Shown here: piece by piece, positions 33,330-41,968 of the stretch
How the letters are laid out: every line of letters starts with the position of its first letter
Numbering within the stretch: position 1 is the stretch's first letter
NCBI RefSeq assembly: GCF_020215705.1
Contig: NZ_JAIWNB010000008.1
Location: forward strand, 310,001-374,000
DNA length: 64,000 nucleotides
From: Nonomuraea aurantiaca
GTDB taxonomy: Bacteria > Actinomycetota > Actinomycetes > Streptosporangiales > Streptosporangiaceae
Direction: 5' to 3'
Notes under the pieces: model-generated
The model's database searches: none
What the model saw: the letters and a program-made list of their open reading frames with translations, nothing else
What the model was told of the DNA's origin: nothing
Program-made: the position numbers and the translations under genes

Positions 33330-34330
33330 AGGTCGCCCGTTTCCACGCCCCAGGGGACATCCGGGTGGAGGACGCGCCGGAGCCGGTCGCCGGTCCTGGC
33401 GAGCTGAAGATCCGGGTACGCAACTGCTCGACCTGCGGCACCGACGCCAAGATCTTCAAGCACGGCCATCACCACATCCGCCCGCCCCGGGTGATGGGCC
33501 ACGAGATCGCCGGCGAGGTGGTCGGCACGGGCGAACGCGTGCAGGTGATCGCGGCCATCCCGTGCGGCACCTGCGAGGAGTGCCGGCGCGGCCGCCTCAC
33601 CGTCTGCCCGAACCAGGAGTCGATGGGCTACCACTACGACGGCGGTTTCGCCGAGTACATGGTGATCCCGGCGAAAGTGCGGGCCGTGAACGGCGTCAAC
33701 GTCATCCCGTCAGGCGTCGGTTTCGCCGAGGCGTCGGTGGCCGAGCCGCTCGCCTGCGTGCTGAACGGCCAGTCGCTGGCGCGGGTCGGCCCGGGTGACG
33801 ACGTGGTCGTCATGGGCGCGGGCCCGATCGGCTGCCTGCACGTGCGGCTGGCCCGCGCGCGTGGCGCCACGCGGGTGTTCCTGGTCGACGTGAACGCCGA
33901 CCGGCTGGCGATGGCGGCGGAGCTGGTACGCCCCGACGCCGTCGTCGACACCGACGCGGTGGACCAGGTGCTCAAGCTGACCGGTGGCCGCGGCGCCGAC
34001 GTGGTGATCACGGCGGCGGCCTCCGGCGCGGCCCAGGAGCAGGCGCTGCGCATGGCGGCCAGGCAGGCCAGGATCAGCTTCTTCGGCGGCCTGCCCAAGG
34101 ACGCCCCGATCATCGCCCTGGACTCCAACCTGGTGCACTACCGCGAGCTGACCATCGTCGGCGCGAACGGCTCCAGCCCGGCGCACAACGCCGAGGCCCT
34201 CGGGCTGATCGCCGAAGGTCTGGTGCCGGTGGCGGACCTGATCACCCACCGGCTGCCGCTCTCCCAGGTGCTCGACGGGATCGACCTCGTCAGCCGGGGC
34301 GCGGCCATCAAGGTCACGATCGAGCCCTGA
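33326..34330 (+). CDS. zinc-dependent MDR dehydrogenase, probable hexitol-phosphate dehydrogenase
   Basis: A 334-residue medium-chain alcohol dehydrogenase. The catalytic zinc site is CSTCGTDAKIF with the HE pair in RVMGHEIAGEV; structural-zinc cysteines are CGTCEECRRGRLTVC; the NAD loop is VMGAGPIGCLHVRLA with an acidic residue after strand 2 (LVDVNADRL), which favours NAD over NADP. Known PTS operons for galactitol use a zinc enzyme of this type (GatD), while mannitol operons normally use MtlD of another family. Here it probably oxidises the imported hexitol phosphate to a ketose phosphate for the PfkB kinase. GTG start overlaps EIIA. Confidence 0.85.
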   Translation: MKVARFHAPGDIRVEDAPEPVAGPGELKIRVRNCSTCGTDAKIFKHGHHHIRPPRVMGHEIAGEVVGTGERVQVIAAIPCGTCEECRRGRLTVCPNQESMGYHYDGGFAEYMVIPAKVRAVNGVNVIPSGVGFAEASVAEPLACVLNGQSLARVGPGDDVVVMGAGPIGCLHVRLARARGATRVFLVDVNADRLAMAAELVRPDAVVDTDAVDQVLKLTGGRGADVVITAAASGAAQEQALRMAARQARISFFGGLPKDAPIIALDSNLVHYRELTIVGANGSSPAHNAEALGLIAEGLVPVADLITHRLPLSQVLDGIDLVSRGAAIKVTIEP

Positions 34331-34341
34331 GGGGGTTTGTG

Positions 34342-34623
34342 ATGGCACAACGTACGGTGACGGTGGCGTCGGCGAGCGGCCTGCACGCGCGGCCCGCGAA
34401 GCTGTTCGTCCAGGAGGCGGTGCGGCTGGGGGTTCCGGTGCGGATCAGGGTGGGCGAGAAGTCGGTGCCCGCGAACAGCATGCTGGGCGTGCTGTCGCTC
34501 GGCGCCACCCAGGGCACCGAGGTGACGCTGGAGTCGGACGCGCCGGGCGCGGACGCCGCGCTGGACGCGCTGGTGGCGCTGCTCGCCCAGGACCTGGACG
34601 CGGAAGGGGCCCTCGATGGCTGA
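34342..34623 (+). CDS. ptsH: PTS phosphocarrier protein HPr
   Basis: A 93-residue HPr. The active site ASGLHARPAKLF carries His15; the regulatory-helix region reads KSVPANSMLGVLSLGATQG with a serine in the Ser46 neighbourhood, though the usual KSIMG context is changed. The start is ATG 34342, six bases after a GGGGG run. It overlaps EI by eight bases. Confidence 0.93.
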   Translation: MAQRTVTVASASGLHARPAKLFVQEAVRLGVPVRIRVGEKSVPANSMLGVLSLGATQGTEVTLESDAPGADAALDALVALLAQDLDAEGALDG

Positions 34624-36310
34624 CCCCGGCCGGCCGGTCGCGCCGGGCGAGGGCCCGCCGAGCGCGGGCCGGGCGGATGCGGGGCCGGCAGGGGCGGAGT
34701 TGGCGGGGCTGGGGGTCAGCCAGGGGCGGGCCGCGGGGCCGGTGATACGCATGGCGCCGCCGCCCGTACTTCCCGGCCCCCGGCAGGTCACAGACCCGGC
34801 CGCGGAGGCCGCCGCGGTGGTGAAGGCTCTGGAGTCGGTCACCGCCGACCTGCGGCAACGCGCGGCCACCGCCGCGCAGGGCAAGGGCGGCGGTGACGGC
34901 ACGGCCTCGGCGGGCGCGGACGACGCGGCCGAGATCCTCGACGCCCTCGCCATGATCGCCGACGACCCGATGCTGCGCGAGGACGCCGAGGCCGCCGTCC
35001 GCGACGGCCTGGACGCGCCCCACGCCCTGGACGCCGCCTTCACCCACCACCGCGAGACCCTGGCCGCCCTGGGCGGCTACCTCGCCGAGCGGGCCGCCGA
35101 CCTGGACGACCTCAAGCACCGCGCCGTCGCCGCCTGCCTGGGCCTGCCGATGCCCGGCATCCCCGCGCCCGGCCACCCGTACGTCCTGGTGGCCGAGGAC
35201 CTCTCCCCCGCCGACACGGCGGGCCTGGGCACGGACGTGGTGGCGCTGGTCACCGAGAAGGGCGGTCCGACCAGCCACACCGCGATCCTGGCGCGCGGCC
35301 GCGGCCTGCCCGCCGTGGTCGCCTGCGCGGGCATCACCGCCCTGGCCGACGGCACGGTCATCTCGGTCGACGGTAAGACGGGCCGGATCGGCGTCGGCCT
35401 GACGGACGAGGCCGTGGCGGAGGTCCGCAGGAGCGACCGGGAGGAGCGCGAGCGCCTGGCGCACAGCAGCGGCCCCGGCCGGACGGCCGACGGCCACCCG
35501 GTCAAGCTGCTGCTCAACATCGGCTCGGCCGCCGACCTCCGGCCGGGCGCGGAGGGGGTGGGGCTGTTCAGGACCGAGTTCCTGTTCCTGGACCGCAAGC
35601 AGGAGCCGTCGTTCGATGAGCAGGTGGCCGCCTACGCCGAGGTGTTCGCGCGGGCCGGGACGGTCGTGGTGCGCACGCTCGACGCGGGCACGGACAAGCC
35701 GCTGCCGTTCCTCGGCCTGCCCCCGGAGCCGAACCCGGCGCTCGGCATCCGCGGCCTGCGGGTGGACCGCGTGCTCCCGGCCGTACTGGACACCCAGCTC
35801 GACGCGATAGCGGAGGCGGCCCGAGCGACGGGCGCCGACGCCTGGGTGATGGCCCCGATGGTCACCACTCCGGCGGAGGCGGCCGGCTTCGCCCGCCGCG
35901 CCCGCGCACGGGGGCTCACCCGGGTCGGCGCGATGGTCGAGGTGCCGGCCGCCGCCCTGCTGGCCGACCGCCTGCTGGCGGAGGTGGACTTCCTCAGCAT
36001 CGGCACCAACGACCTCAGCCAGTACACCTTCGCGGCCGACCGCCAGCACCCCGGCCTGGCCGACCTCCTGGACCCCTGGCAGCCCGCGCTGCTGAAGCTC
36101 ATCGCCGCCTGCGCGGACGCCGGCCGCGCCGCCGGCAAGCCGGTCGGCGTCTGCGGCGAGGCCGCCGGCGATCCCCGGCTCGCCCCGGTGCTGGTGGGAT
36201 TGGGGGTGACGAGCCTGTCCATGGCGGCGGTGTGCGTGCCGGCCGTACGCGAGGAGCTGTCCCAGCACACCCTGGAGGAGTGCCGCAAGCTCGCGGCACT
36301 CGCCCGGTGA
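34616..36310 (+). CDS. ptsI: PTS enzyme I (phosphoenolpyruvate-protein phosphotransferase)
   Basis: A 564-residue enzyme that starts the phosphorelay by transferring phosphate from PEP to HPr. Domains are a Gly/Pro-rich N-terminal extension of about 30 residues, the HPr-binding helical region, the phosphohistidine loop GGPTSHTAILARGRG with His221, and the PEP-binding TIM barrel (GVGLFRTEFLFLDR, VRTLDAGTDKPLPFL, FLSIGTNDLSQYTFAADR, and catalytic cysteine in VGVCGEAAGD). It is the last gene of the operon, so the whole cascade from PEP to hexitol is encoded in one transcript. Confidence 0.95.
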   Translation: MADPGRPVAPGEGPPSAGRADAGPAGAELAGLGVSQGRAAGPVIRMAPPPVLPGPRQVTDPAAEAAAVVKALESVTADLRQRAATAAQGKGGGDGTASAGADDAAEILDALAMIADDPMLREDAEAAVRDGLDAPHALDAAFTHHRETLAALGGYLAERAADLDDLKHRAVAACLGLPMPGIPAPGHPYVLVAEDLSPADTAGLGTDVVALVTEKGGPTSHTAILARGRGLPAVVACAGITALADGTVISVDGKTGRIGVGLTDEAVAEVRRSDREERERLAHSSGPGRTADGHPVKLLLNIGSAADLRPGAEGVGLFRTEFLFLDRKQEPSFDEQVAAYAEVFARAGTVVVRTLDAGTDKPLPFLGLPPEPNPALGIRGLRVDRVLPAVLDTQLDAIAEAARATGADAWVMAPMVTTPAEAAGFARRARARGLTRVGAMVEVPAAALLADRLLAEVDFLSIGTNDLSQYTFAADRQHPGLADLLDPWQPALLKLIAACADAGRAAGKPVGVCGEAAGDPRLAPVLVGLGVTSLSMAAVCVPAVREELSQHTLEECRKLAALAR

Positions 36311-36313
36311 CGG

Positions 36314-37348
36314 TCAGGGGCGCCGGCGGAGTTTCGCGTCGGACAGCTCCGGGGGCTGCCAGCCCTCGTCGCCCGGGTTGATGGTGACGCCCGGTGACAC
36401 GATGGCGTCGATCCTGTCCAGGACGTCGTCGCCGAGCCGTACGTCGGGGGCGCTGAGCTGGCCCTCCAGGTGTTCCATCGTGCGCGGCCCGATGATGGCC
36501 GAGGTGACCCCCGGGTGCCTGAGCGTGAACGCCAGGGCCAGCTCGATCAGCGTATGCCCGGCCTCCTCGGCCAGGACGGCGAGCTGTTCTACGGCGTCGA
36601 GCTTGCGCTGGTTGACCTCCAGCTTCATGTCGTAGCGGTGCGGCAGCCTGCTCGCGCGGCGGCTCTCCGGCAGTTCCTGGTTCTTGCGGTAGCGGCCGCT
36701 CAGCCAGCCGCCCGCCAGCGGGCTCCAGACGATGGCGCCCATGCCGTACTTCTGGACGGTGGGCAGCACGTCGGCCTCGATGCCGCGGGCGAGCAGCGAG
36801 TACGGGGGCTGCTCGCAGACGAAGCGTTCGAGCCCGCGCCGCTCGGCCGCCCACTGGGCCTCGACCACCTGGTGCGCGGGGAAGGTGGAGCTGCCGATGT
36901 AGCGGACCTTGCCCTGCCGGACGAGGTCGGTGAGGGCGCCGAGCGTCTCCTCGATGTCGGTGGCGGGGTCGGGGCGGTGGATCTGGTAAAGGTCGATCCA
37001 GTCGGTGCCGAGGCGGCGCAGGCTGTTCTCGACGGCCTGGAAGATCCAGCGCCTCGAGTTGCCGCCCTCGTTGGGGCCGTCACCCATGGCGCCGTGGCAC
37101 TTGGTGGCCAGGACGACGTCGTCGCGCTTGCCCGACCTGGCCAGGGCCTGGCCGACGAACTCCTCCGACTGGCCCCGCGAGTAGACGTCGGCGGTGTCGA
37201 TGAAGTTGATGCCCGAGTCGAGGGCGCGGTCGATGATGTCGGCCGACTTCTCGGCCGACTCCTCACCGAACCCGCCGAACATCATCGCGCCGAGGCAAAG
37301 AGGGCTGACCTTAAGACCGGTATGTCCGAGTACGCGATATTCCGTCAT
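36314..37348 (-). CDS. aldo/keto reductase
   Basis: A 344-residue AKR-fold NADP-dependent oxidoreductase. It starts MTEYRVLGHTGLKVSPLCLG and has the catalytic Asp and Tyr in FIDTADVYSRGQSEEFVG, the Lys in DVVLATKCHG, the His in LYQIHRPDP and the C-terminal cofactor site SAIIGPRTMEHLEGQL. This composition fits the YghZ/Tas-like branch (AKR11/12). The start is ATG 37348; a GTG nine bases upstream is possible. It converges with ptsI with a three-base gap and diverges from the HAD gene. Substrate unknown, though sugar-derived aldehydes would fit the setting. Confidence 0.9.
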   Translation of the reverse strand: MTEYRVLGHTGLKVSPLCLGAMMFGGFGEESAEKSADIIDRALDSGINFIDTADVYSRGQSEEFVGQALARSGKRDDVVLATKCHGAMGDGPNEGGNSRRWIFQAVENSLRRLGTDWIDLYQIHRPDPATDIEETLGALTDLVRQGKVRYIGSSTFPAHQVVEAQWAAERRGLERFVCEQPPYSLLARGIEADVLPTVQKYGMGAIVWSPLAGGWLSGRYRKNQELPESRRASRLPHRYDMKLEVNQRKLDAVEQLAVLAEEAGHTLIELALAFTLRHPGVTSAIIGPRTMEHLEGQLSAPDVRLGDDVLDRIDAIVSPGVTINPGDEGWQPPELSDAKLRRRP

Positions 37349-37433
37349 GCCCCTCACTCTGGCATGACCGCCTGGGCGGCGGGCATCCGCACCGCGATGG
37401 TGGCGTTCATGGCGGCCGTGGTGTCATGGAGCC

Positions 37434-38126
37434 ATGACGGAGTTCCCGCACGCACCCACACCGGCATTTCTCTTCGACCTCGACGGCACCTTGATCGACA
37501 GCGTCTACCAGCATGTCATCGCCTGGCGTCAGGCGCTGTCGGGGCTGGGCATCGACCTGTCGGTGTGGCGCATCCACCGCCGCATCGGGATGAGCGGCGG
37601 GCTGTTCGTGAGCGCGCTGCTGCGGGAGACGGGGCTGAAGCTGTCGGCGGAGCAGATCGACGAGTTGCAGACGATCCACGGTGACGCCTACACCGAGCAG
37701 ATCGACTCCGTACGCCCCCTGCCGGGCGCCGCCGAGCTGTTGAGCGAGCTGACCGCGCGCGGCGTGCCGTGGGCGATCGCGACCAGCGGTTACGCGCGTA
37801 CGGCCCGCCTGGCGCTGGGCATGCTGGACCTGCCGGAGGACACCCCGATGGTGACCCGCGACCTGGTGCGCCGGGCCAAGCCGGACCCCGACCTGTTCCT
37901 CGCGGGTGCGGCGCTGCTGAACGTCGATGTGCGGCATGCGATGGTGGTAGGAGACAGTGTCTGGGACCTGCTCGCCGCCCGCCGTGCGGGGGCGCTCGGG
38001 ATCGGGGTGCTGTCCGGCGGATACGGCAGGGACGAGTTGGAGCGCGCGGGTGCTTTCCGCGTGTACGCGGATCCGGCCGACATGCTGCATCGGCTCGACG
38101 AGCTGGGCGTACGCCAAAGCGATTGA
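37434..38126 (+). CDS. HAD-superfamily phosphatase (phosphoglycolate/sugar-phosphatase type)
   Basis: A 230-residue HAD hydrolase with motif I FLFDLDGTLIDS, motif II AIATSGY, motif III Lys in RRAKPDPDLFL and motif IV VVGDSVWDLLAA; an alpha-helical C1 cap lies between motifs I and II. This class removes phosphate from small metabolites such as sugar phosphates or phosphoglycolate. It is followed 66 bp later by 6-phosphogluconate dehydrogenase on the same strand; the gap has a palindrome ATATTGGAATAT (38128-38139), so gnd may also have its own promoter. Confidence 0.9.
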   Translation: MTEFPHAPTPAFLFDLDGTLIDSVYQHVIAWRQALSGLGIDLSVWRIHRRIGMSGGLFVSALLRETGLKLSAEQIDELQTIHGDAYTEQIDSVRPLPGAAELLSELTARGVPWAIATSGYARTARLALGMLDLPEDTPMVTRDLVRRAKPDPDLFLAGAALLNVDVRHAMVVGDSVWDLLAARRAGALGIGVLSGGYGRDELERAGAFRVYADPADMLHRLDELGVRQSD

Positions 38127-38192
38127 AATATTGGAATATCCAGCCGAACCTCTACCGCTGGATCATGCGTATCCCCCACAGAGGAGCTTGAT

Positions 38193-39617
38193 ATGGACTT
38201 GGCAGATATCGGGGTCACCGGCCTGGCGGTCATGGGCAGGAACCTGGCGCGCAACCTGGCCAGGCACGGCTACGCGGTGGCCGTGCACAACCGCACGCCC
38301 AGCCGGACGCAGCAGCTGGTCAAGGAGTTCGGCGGGGAGGGCACGTTCGTCCCGTCGGAGGAGCTGGCGGACTTCGTGGCCTCGCTCAAGCGGCCGCGAC
38401 GGGCGATCATCATGGTGAAGGCAGGTCCGGGCACCGACGCGGTGATCGACCAGCTCGCCGAGCTGATGGAGCCGGGCGACATGATCGTCGACGGCGGCAA
38501 CGCGCACTTCGCCGACACCCGGCGGCGCGAGGCTGCCCTGCGCGAGAAGGGGATCCACTTCGTCGGCACCGGCATCTCCGGCGGCGAGGAGGGCGCGCTC
38601 AACGGCCCGAGCATCATGCCCGGCGGCTCCAAGGAGTCATGGGAGGCGCTCGGCCCGATCCTGCAGGACATCTCGGCCAAGGTCGACGGCGTCCCGTGCG
38701 CGGTGCACGTCGGCCCCGACGGTGCCGGACACTTCGTCAAGATGGTGCACAACGGCATCGAATACTCGGACATGCAGCTCATCGCCGAGTCCTACGACCT
38801 GCTGCGTCAGGCTCTCGGCGCCACCCCGGCCGAGCTCGCCGGGGTGTTCCGCGAGTGGAACGAGGGCGAGCTGGAGTCCTACCTGATCGAGATCACCGCC
38901 GAGGTGCTCGACCAGGTGGACGCGGCCACCGGCAAGCCGTTCGTGGACATCGTCGTGGACCAGGCCGAGCAGAAGGGCACCGGCCGCTGGACCGTGCAGG
39001 GCGCGCTCGACCTGGGCGTTCCGGTGACGGGCATCGCCGAGGCGGTGTTCGCCCGCGCGCTGTCGGGCCACCCGGAGCAGCGCGCCGCCGCCGCGTCCCT
39101 GGAGGGGCCGAAGCTGTCGGGCGTCGGCGGGCGGGAGCTGATCGAGGATGTACGGCAGGCCCTGTACGCCTCCAAGATCGTCGCCTACGCGCAGGGCTTC
39201 GACCAGATGGCCGCCGCCTCCAAGGAGTACGGCTGGGACCTGGACCTGGGCGCCATGGCCACGATCTGGCGGGGCGGCTGCATCATCAGGGCCCGCTTCC
39301 TCGACCGGATCCGCGCCGCCTACGACACCGACCGGGCGCTGCCGACGCTGCTGGCCGACCCGACGTTCGCGGCGGCGCTGAACCTGGCGCAGGAGTCCTG
39401 GCGGCGCGTGGTGACCACGGCGGTGCAGATCGGCGTGCCGACGCCCGGCTTCTCCTCGGCGCTGGCCTACTACGACGGACTGCGCCGCGAGCGGCTGCCC
39501 GCCGCGCTGATCCAGGGGCTGCGCGACTTCTTCGGCGCGCACACCTACCTTCGGGTGGACCGTGAGGGCGCCTACCACACCGACTGGACCGGCGACCGCA
39601 CCGAGCGCCCCGCCTAG
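38193..39617 (+). CDS. gnd: 6-phosphogluconate dehydrogenase, decarboxylating
   Basis: A 474-residue NADP-type long 6PGDH producing ribulose-5-phosphate in the pentose phosphate pathway. Motifs are the cofactor loop GVTGLAVMGRNLARNLARHG, HNRTPSRTQ with the Arg/Thr that favour NADP, VDGGNAHF, the family signature GTGISGGEEGALNGPSIMPG, the catalytic lysine in FVKMVHNGIEYSDMQ, and DQAEQKGTGRWT. GAGGAG precedes the ATG. The length equals the dimeric E. coli form rather than the short 300-residue form. Its placement after the PTS and HAD genes suggests a sugar-catabolic neighbourhood. Confidence 0.95.
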   Translation: MDLADIGVTGLAVMGRNLARNLARHGYAVAVHNRTPSRTQQLVKEFGGEGTFVPSEELADFVASLKRPRRAIIMVKAGPGTDAVIDQLAELMEPGDMIVDGGNAHFADTRRREAALREKGIHFVGTGISGGEEGALNGPSIMPGGSKESWEALGPILQDISAKVDGVPCAVHVGPDGAGHFVKMVHNGIEYSDMQLIAESYDLLRQALGATPAELAGVFREWNEGELESYLIEITAEVLDQVDAATGKPFVDIVVDQAEQKGTGRWTVQGALDLGVPVTGIAEAVFARALSGHPEQRAAAASLEGPKLSGVGGRELIEDVRQALYASKIVAYAQGFDQMAAASKEYGWDLDLGAMATIWRGGCIIRARFLDRIRAAYDTDRALPTLLADPTFAAALNLAQESWRRVVTTAVQIGVPTPGFSSALAYYDGLRRERLPAALIQGLRDFFGAHTYLRVDREGAYHTDWTGDRTERPA

Positions 39618-39636
39618 TTTTCAGCGGCTTCGTACT

Positions 39637-40407
39637 TCAGCGGGTCCGCAAGGGGACCGGGTTGGCCACGGCGGTCACGAGGCAGAAGCCGATCGGCCCG
39701 GTGGCGTCGTGCAGGGTGCACTGCCCTGTGGCGACGCCGCCGTCGCTGAGGTGCCCGGTCGCCTCCACCCCGACCAGCTCCCCCTCGGGGACCCGGCCGA
39801 GCGTGATCGTGTAGTCGGCGTTGATGAAGTGCACGCCGCCGGTGCCGCCGGTGCTGAGCGGGCTGGCGAAGTCGGCCGCGAGCGCCACCCTGGTGAACGG
39901 CGTGACCGGCTCGTCGTCGACGAGCGGATGGGTCTCGCGCAGCCAGACCCGGTTGGGGCCCGGCTCACTCCAGTCGGTCAGCCGCCACAGGTCGAACGGC
40001 GGCTCCCACTGCCCGCCCGTCACCGGCGGTCCGGCGGGCGGCGGCTCGTCCCACGCGGGCGTGTCGTTCCGCTCGCCGTCCGGCTGCTCGCTCTGCCTGA
40101 GCAGTACGGCACTGGCCCGGCCGATCACGCCCTGGTCGGTGCGGATCGTCACGTCGGCCACCCGGATCCGGCGCCCGTCCCTGACCAGCTCGGTCTCGAC
40201 GGTGACCGGGAGCATCGGGCTGTTGCGGAAGAGATCGACGGTGAGCCGGGCGAACCGCAGGTCCGCCTCACCGTACTCCTGCTCGACGGCCATGGCGGCC
40301 AGGCCCCCGAGCAGGCGGCCGTGGAGCATGTCGGGCGACCAAGGGCTGCGGGCGTGCGGAGCGGGCACGAACTCGCCCGTCTTACGCGTGAAGAACGCTG
40401 ACGTCAC
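39637..40407 (-). CDS. acyl-CoA thioesterase-like double-hotdog protein
   Basis: A 256-residue protein resembling actinobacterial TesB/thioesterase-superfamily proteins. The N-terminal hotdog has SPDMLHGRLLGGLAAMAVEQ and RFARLTVDLFRNSPMLPV; a Pro/Gly-rich linker of about 35 residues follows, then the C-terminal hotdog with FINADYTITLGRVPEG and GHLSDGGVATGQCTLHD. GTG 40407 gives a start VTSAFFTRK; there is no clear binding site. Further reading-frame extension upstream runs into pseudogene DNA and is not coding. Its 3' end faces gnd with a 19-bp gap in which TCAGCGG is repeated. Confidence 0.75.
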   Translation of the reverse strand: MTSAFFTRKTGEFVPAPHARSPWSPDMLHGRLLGGLAAMAVEQEYGEADLRFARLTVDLFRNSPMLPVTVETELVRDGRRIRVADVTIRTDQGVIGRASAVLLRQSEQPDGERNDTPAWDEPPPAGPPVTGGQWEPPFDLWRLTDWSEPGPNRVWLRETHPLVDDEPVTPFTRVALAADFASPLSTGGTGGVHFINADYTITLGRVPEGELVGVEATGHLSDGGVATGQCTLHDATGPIGFCLVTAVANPVPLRTR

Positions 40408-40429
40408 AGAATGAGATTCTAGAGGGTGG

Positions 40430-40735
40430 TGAGGCGCCGCCCGAGCCCGTGTCGTCGCCGACCGGCTCGACGACGCCCACCGTACGGCCCGCGACCTGGT
40501 CGGCCGGGGCGTACAGCAGGACGCGCCTGGATCGGCCCCATGTCGTGACCCAGGCGGTGCTCGACCCAGGCGGTGCTCGACCCAGGCGGTGCCCGACCCA
40601 GGCGGCGACATCGCCTCCCGGCGGCTCGCGCGGCGTGCAGCGGGGGCCGTTCGGCGTGCGCAGGCGCAGGCGGTCGGCGCGGTAGGTGCGCCGGTCCCGC
40701 CGGTCGACGTCCCAGCCGACCAGGTACTGCGGCCT
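40430..40735 (-). pseudogene. WYL-domain regulator C-terminal remnant
   Basis: On the minus strand the frame reads YLVGWDVDRRDRRTYRADRL, then RTPNGPRCTPREPPGGDVAA and, after a repeat-broken stretch, RVLLYAPADQVAGRTVGVVEP. This is the arginine-rich ligand-binding part of WYL-domain regulators (normally W-R-T-F/Y-R-x-D-R). No helix-turn-helix or start codon precedes it, and a 16-bp triplication at 40555-40602 shifts the frame. It is a decayed fragment overlapping an epoxide-hydrolase remnant on the other strand. Confidence 0.6.
40555..40602. repeat. three tandem 16-bp units inside pseudogene
   Basis: CGGTGCTCGACCCAGG at 40555 and 40571 and CGGTGCCCGACCCAGG at 40587 are perfect or near-perfect tandem copies, preceded by a partial copy ending near 40554. 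Sixteen is not divisible by three, so each copy shifts the frame of both decayed genes. Confidence 0.85.
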
Positions 40736-40744
40736 GGTCGACTC

Positions 40745-41137
40745 GCCCGGAAGCTCGACGCGTACGCCTCCTGGGGTCAGGACATCGGCGGGCTGTCGCG
40801 CGACGACATCCTGACCAACGTGACGATCCACTGGCTCACGGACACAGCGGGCTCCTCCGCGCGCCTCTACCGCGAGGGCGCCTCAGCCTGGGAGCCGCCC
40901 GCCGAGCCGGGCAGGACGCCGACCGCCGTGGCGGTCCTCCCCGGCGACAGTACGGTGCGGCGCTACGCCAAGGTCGCGCACGACGTGGTGCGCTGGTCGG
41001 AGTTCCCCGTCGGCGGCGGCCACTTCGCCGCGCTTCAGGCGCCGCTGCTGCTCGCCGAGGACATCAGGGAGTTCTTCATGGCGCTCAGCCCCCGATCCAT
41101 GAACTCGGCGACGACGGGCACCGCCTCGTCAGGGTAG
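40745..41137 (+). pseudogene. epoxide hydrolase C-terminal remnant
   Basis: The plus-strand frame holds LSRDDILTNVTIHWLTDTAG, SSARLYREG and RWSEFPVGGGHFAALQAPLL, the C-terminal lid and catalytic-histidine region (GGHFAA) of alpha/beta-hydrolase epoxide hydrolases. The nucleophile-elbow half of roughly 250 residues is missing and the upstream frame is the antisense of a WYL fragment. The last ~100 bp overlap the 3' end of the SRPBCC gene on the other strand. It cannot be functional. Confidence 0.6.
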
Positions 41138-41451
41138 AGGTCCGCGTGCCAGACGAACCGCGAACGGCCGTCACCCTCGTCCAACACCGTCGAGGACGCG
41201 TTGTGGTGCCGCAGGCCGAGCGGGCTGTCGACGATGGCGTACGCGATGCGGCGGGCCTCGTCGTCGACGTCCACGATGAGCTCGTGGGCGACGGCTCCGT
41301 TGAAGAACGTGACGATCCTGACATCGCCCTCCATGCGGCACTCGAGCACGAACCCGGGCGCGAGCCGGTCAACCCGGCCGGCATCGCGAAGGGCCGCCCA
41401 CACCCGCTCGGCGGGGGCGTCGATCAGCGCCTCCTTGTGAATGGCGGCCAT
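41035..41451 (-). CDS. SRPBCC-family (START-like) protein
   Basis: A 138-residue member of the polyketide-cyclase/START-like fold that binds hydrophobic ligands in a deep cavity. Typical parts are the opening IHKEALIDAPAERVWAALRD, the central GDVRIVTFFNGAVAHELIVD and the C-terminal helix VPVVAEFMDRGLSAMKNSL. The ATG follows the stop of the VOC gene by three bases, so the two are translated together. The ligand is unknown. Confidence 0.85.
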   Translation of the reverse strand: MAAIHKEALIDAPAERVWAALRDAGRVDRLAPGFVLECRMEGDVRIVTFFNGAVAHELIVDVDDEARRIAYAIVDSPLGLRHHNASSTVLDEGDGRSRFVWHADLYPDEAVPVVAEFMDRGLSAMKNSLMSSASSSGA

Positions 41452-41454
41452 GGG

Positions 41455-41814
41455 TCAGCCACCTGCCGCGACACAGAACGGGTGACCCTCAGGGTCGGTG
41501 AGCACGGTCCAGTCGGCGCCACCCGGCTGGAACTCCGGTACGGCGGCACCGAGCCCGACCAGCTCCTTGACGGCGATCTCGACGTCGGTCACCTGGAGGT
41601 CGAGGTGGACGTGCTTGGCGTCGTCGGGCCAGCCTGGGCTCCGGTAGCCGGGGACCCGCTGGAACGCCAGCCCGACGGGGCCGCCCTCGACGGTGGCGAA
41701 GTCGTCGTCGCTGTGGGTGATCCGGCCGCCGGTGGCCTTGGCGTAGAAGTCGGCAAGGACGGCCGGGTTCTGGCAGTCGAAGATCACGGTGGTGACCGTG
41801 ATGGTGGTTGTCAT
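41455..41814 (-). CDS. VOC/glyoxalase-fold protein
   Basis: A 119-residue paired-beta-alpha-beta protein. It opens MTTTITVTTVIFDCQNPAVL-ADFYAKATGG and ends VLTDPEGHPFCVAAGG, where the aspartate-proline-glutamate-glycine-histidine context is typical of the VOC (glyoxalase/bleomycin-resistance/dioxygenase) family; HVHLDLQVTD supplies a possible metal ligand. ATG 41814 is chosen; longer frames add a proline-rich leader. First gene of a two-gene operon with the SRPBCC protein, diverging from an AraC regulator across 154 bp, which is probably its regulator. Confidence 0.85.
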   Translation of the reverse strand: MTTTITVTTVIFDCQNPAVLADFYAKATGGRITHSDDDFATVEGGPVGLAFQRVPGYRSPGWPDDAKHVHLDLQVTDVEIAVKELVGLGAAVPEFQPGGADWTVLTDPEGHPFCVAAGG

Positions 41815-41968
41815 GGGTCCAGGGTGGGGTGGGGCGGGCGGCAGGGTCTTGAACATCCTTGCGCCACCGCTGGACGGTTCGCCGGCCGGCGGCGACGGCA
41901 CCCGCGCGCCGGCGCAACGGCGATGCGCGTTGCGACGGCGCCAGGAAATGTCGTAGCCGGAGCGTAGG

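Noticed and set aside
40589..41137. An intact 182-residue protein on the plus strand
   Set aside because: Only its C-terminal half resembles epoxide hydrolases; the first half is antisense of a WYL remnant and includes the 16-bp triplication, so it is treated as a pseudogene.
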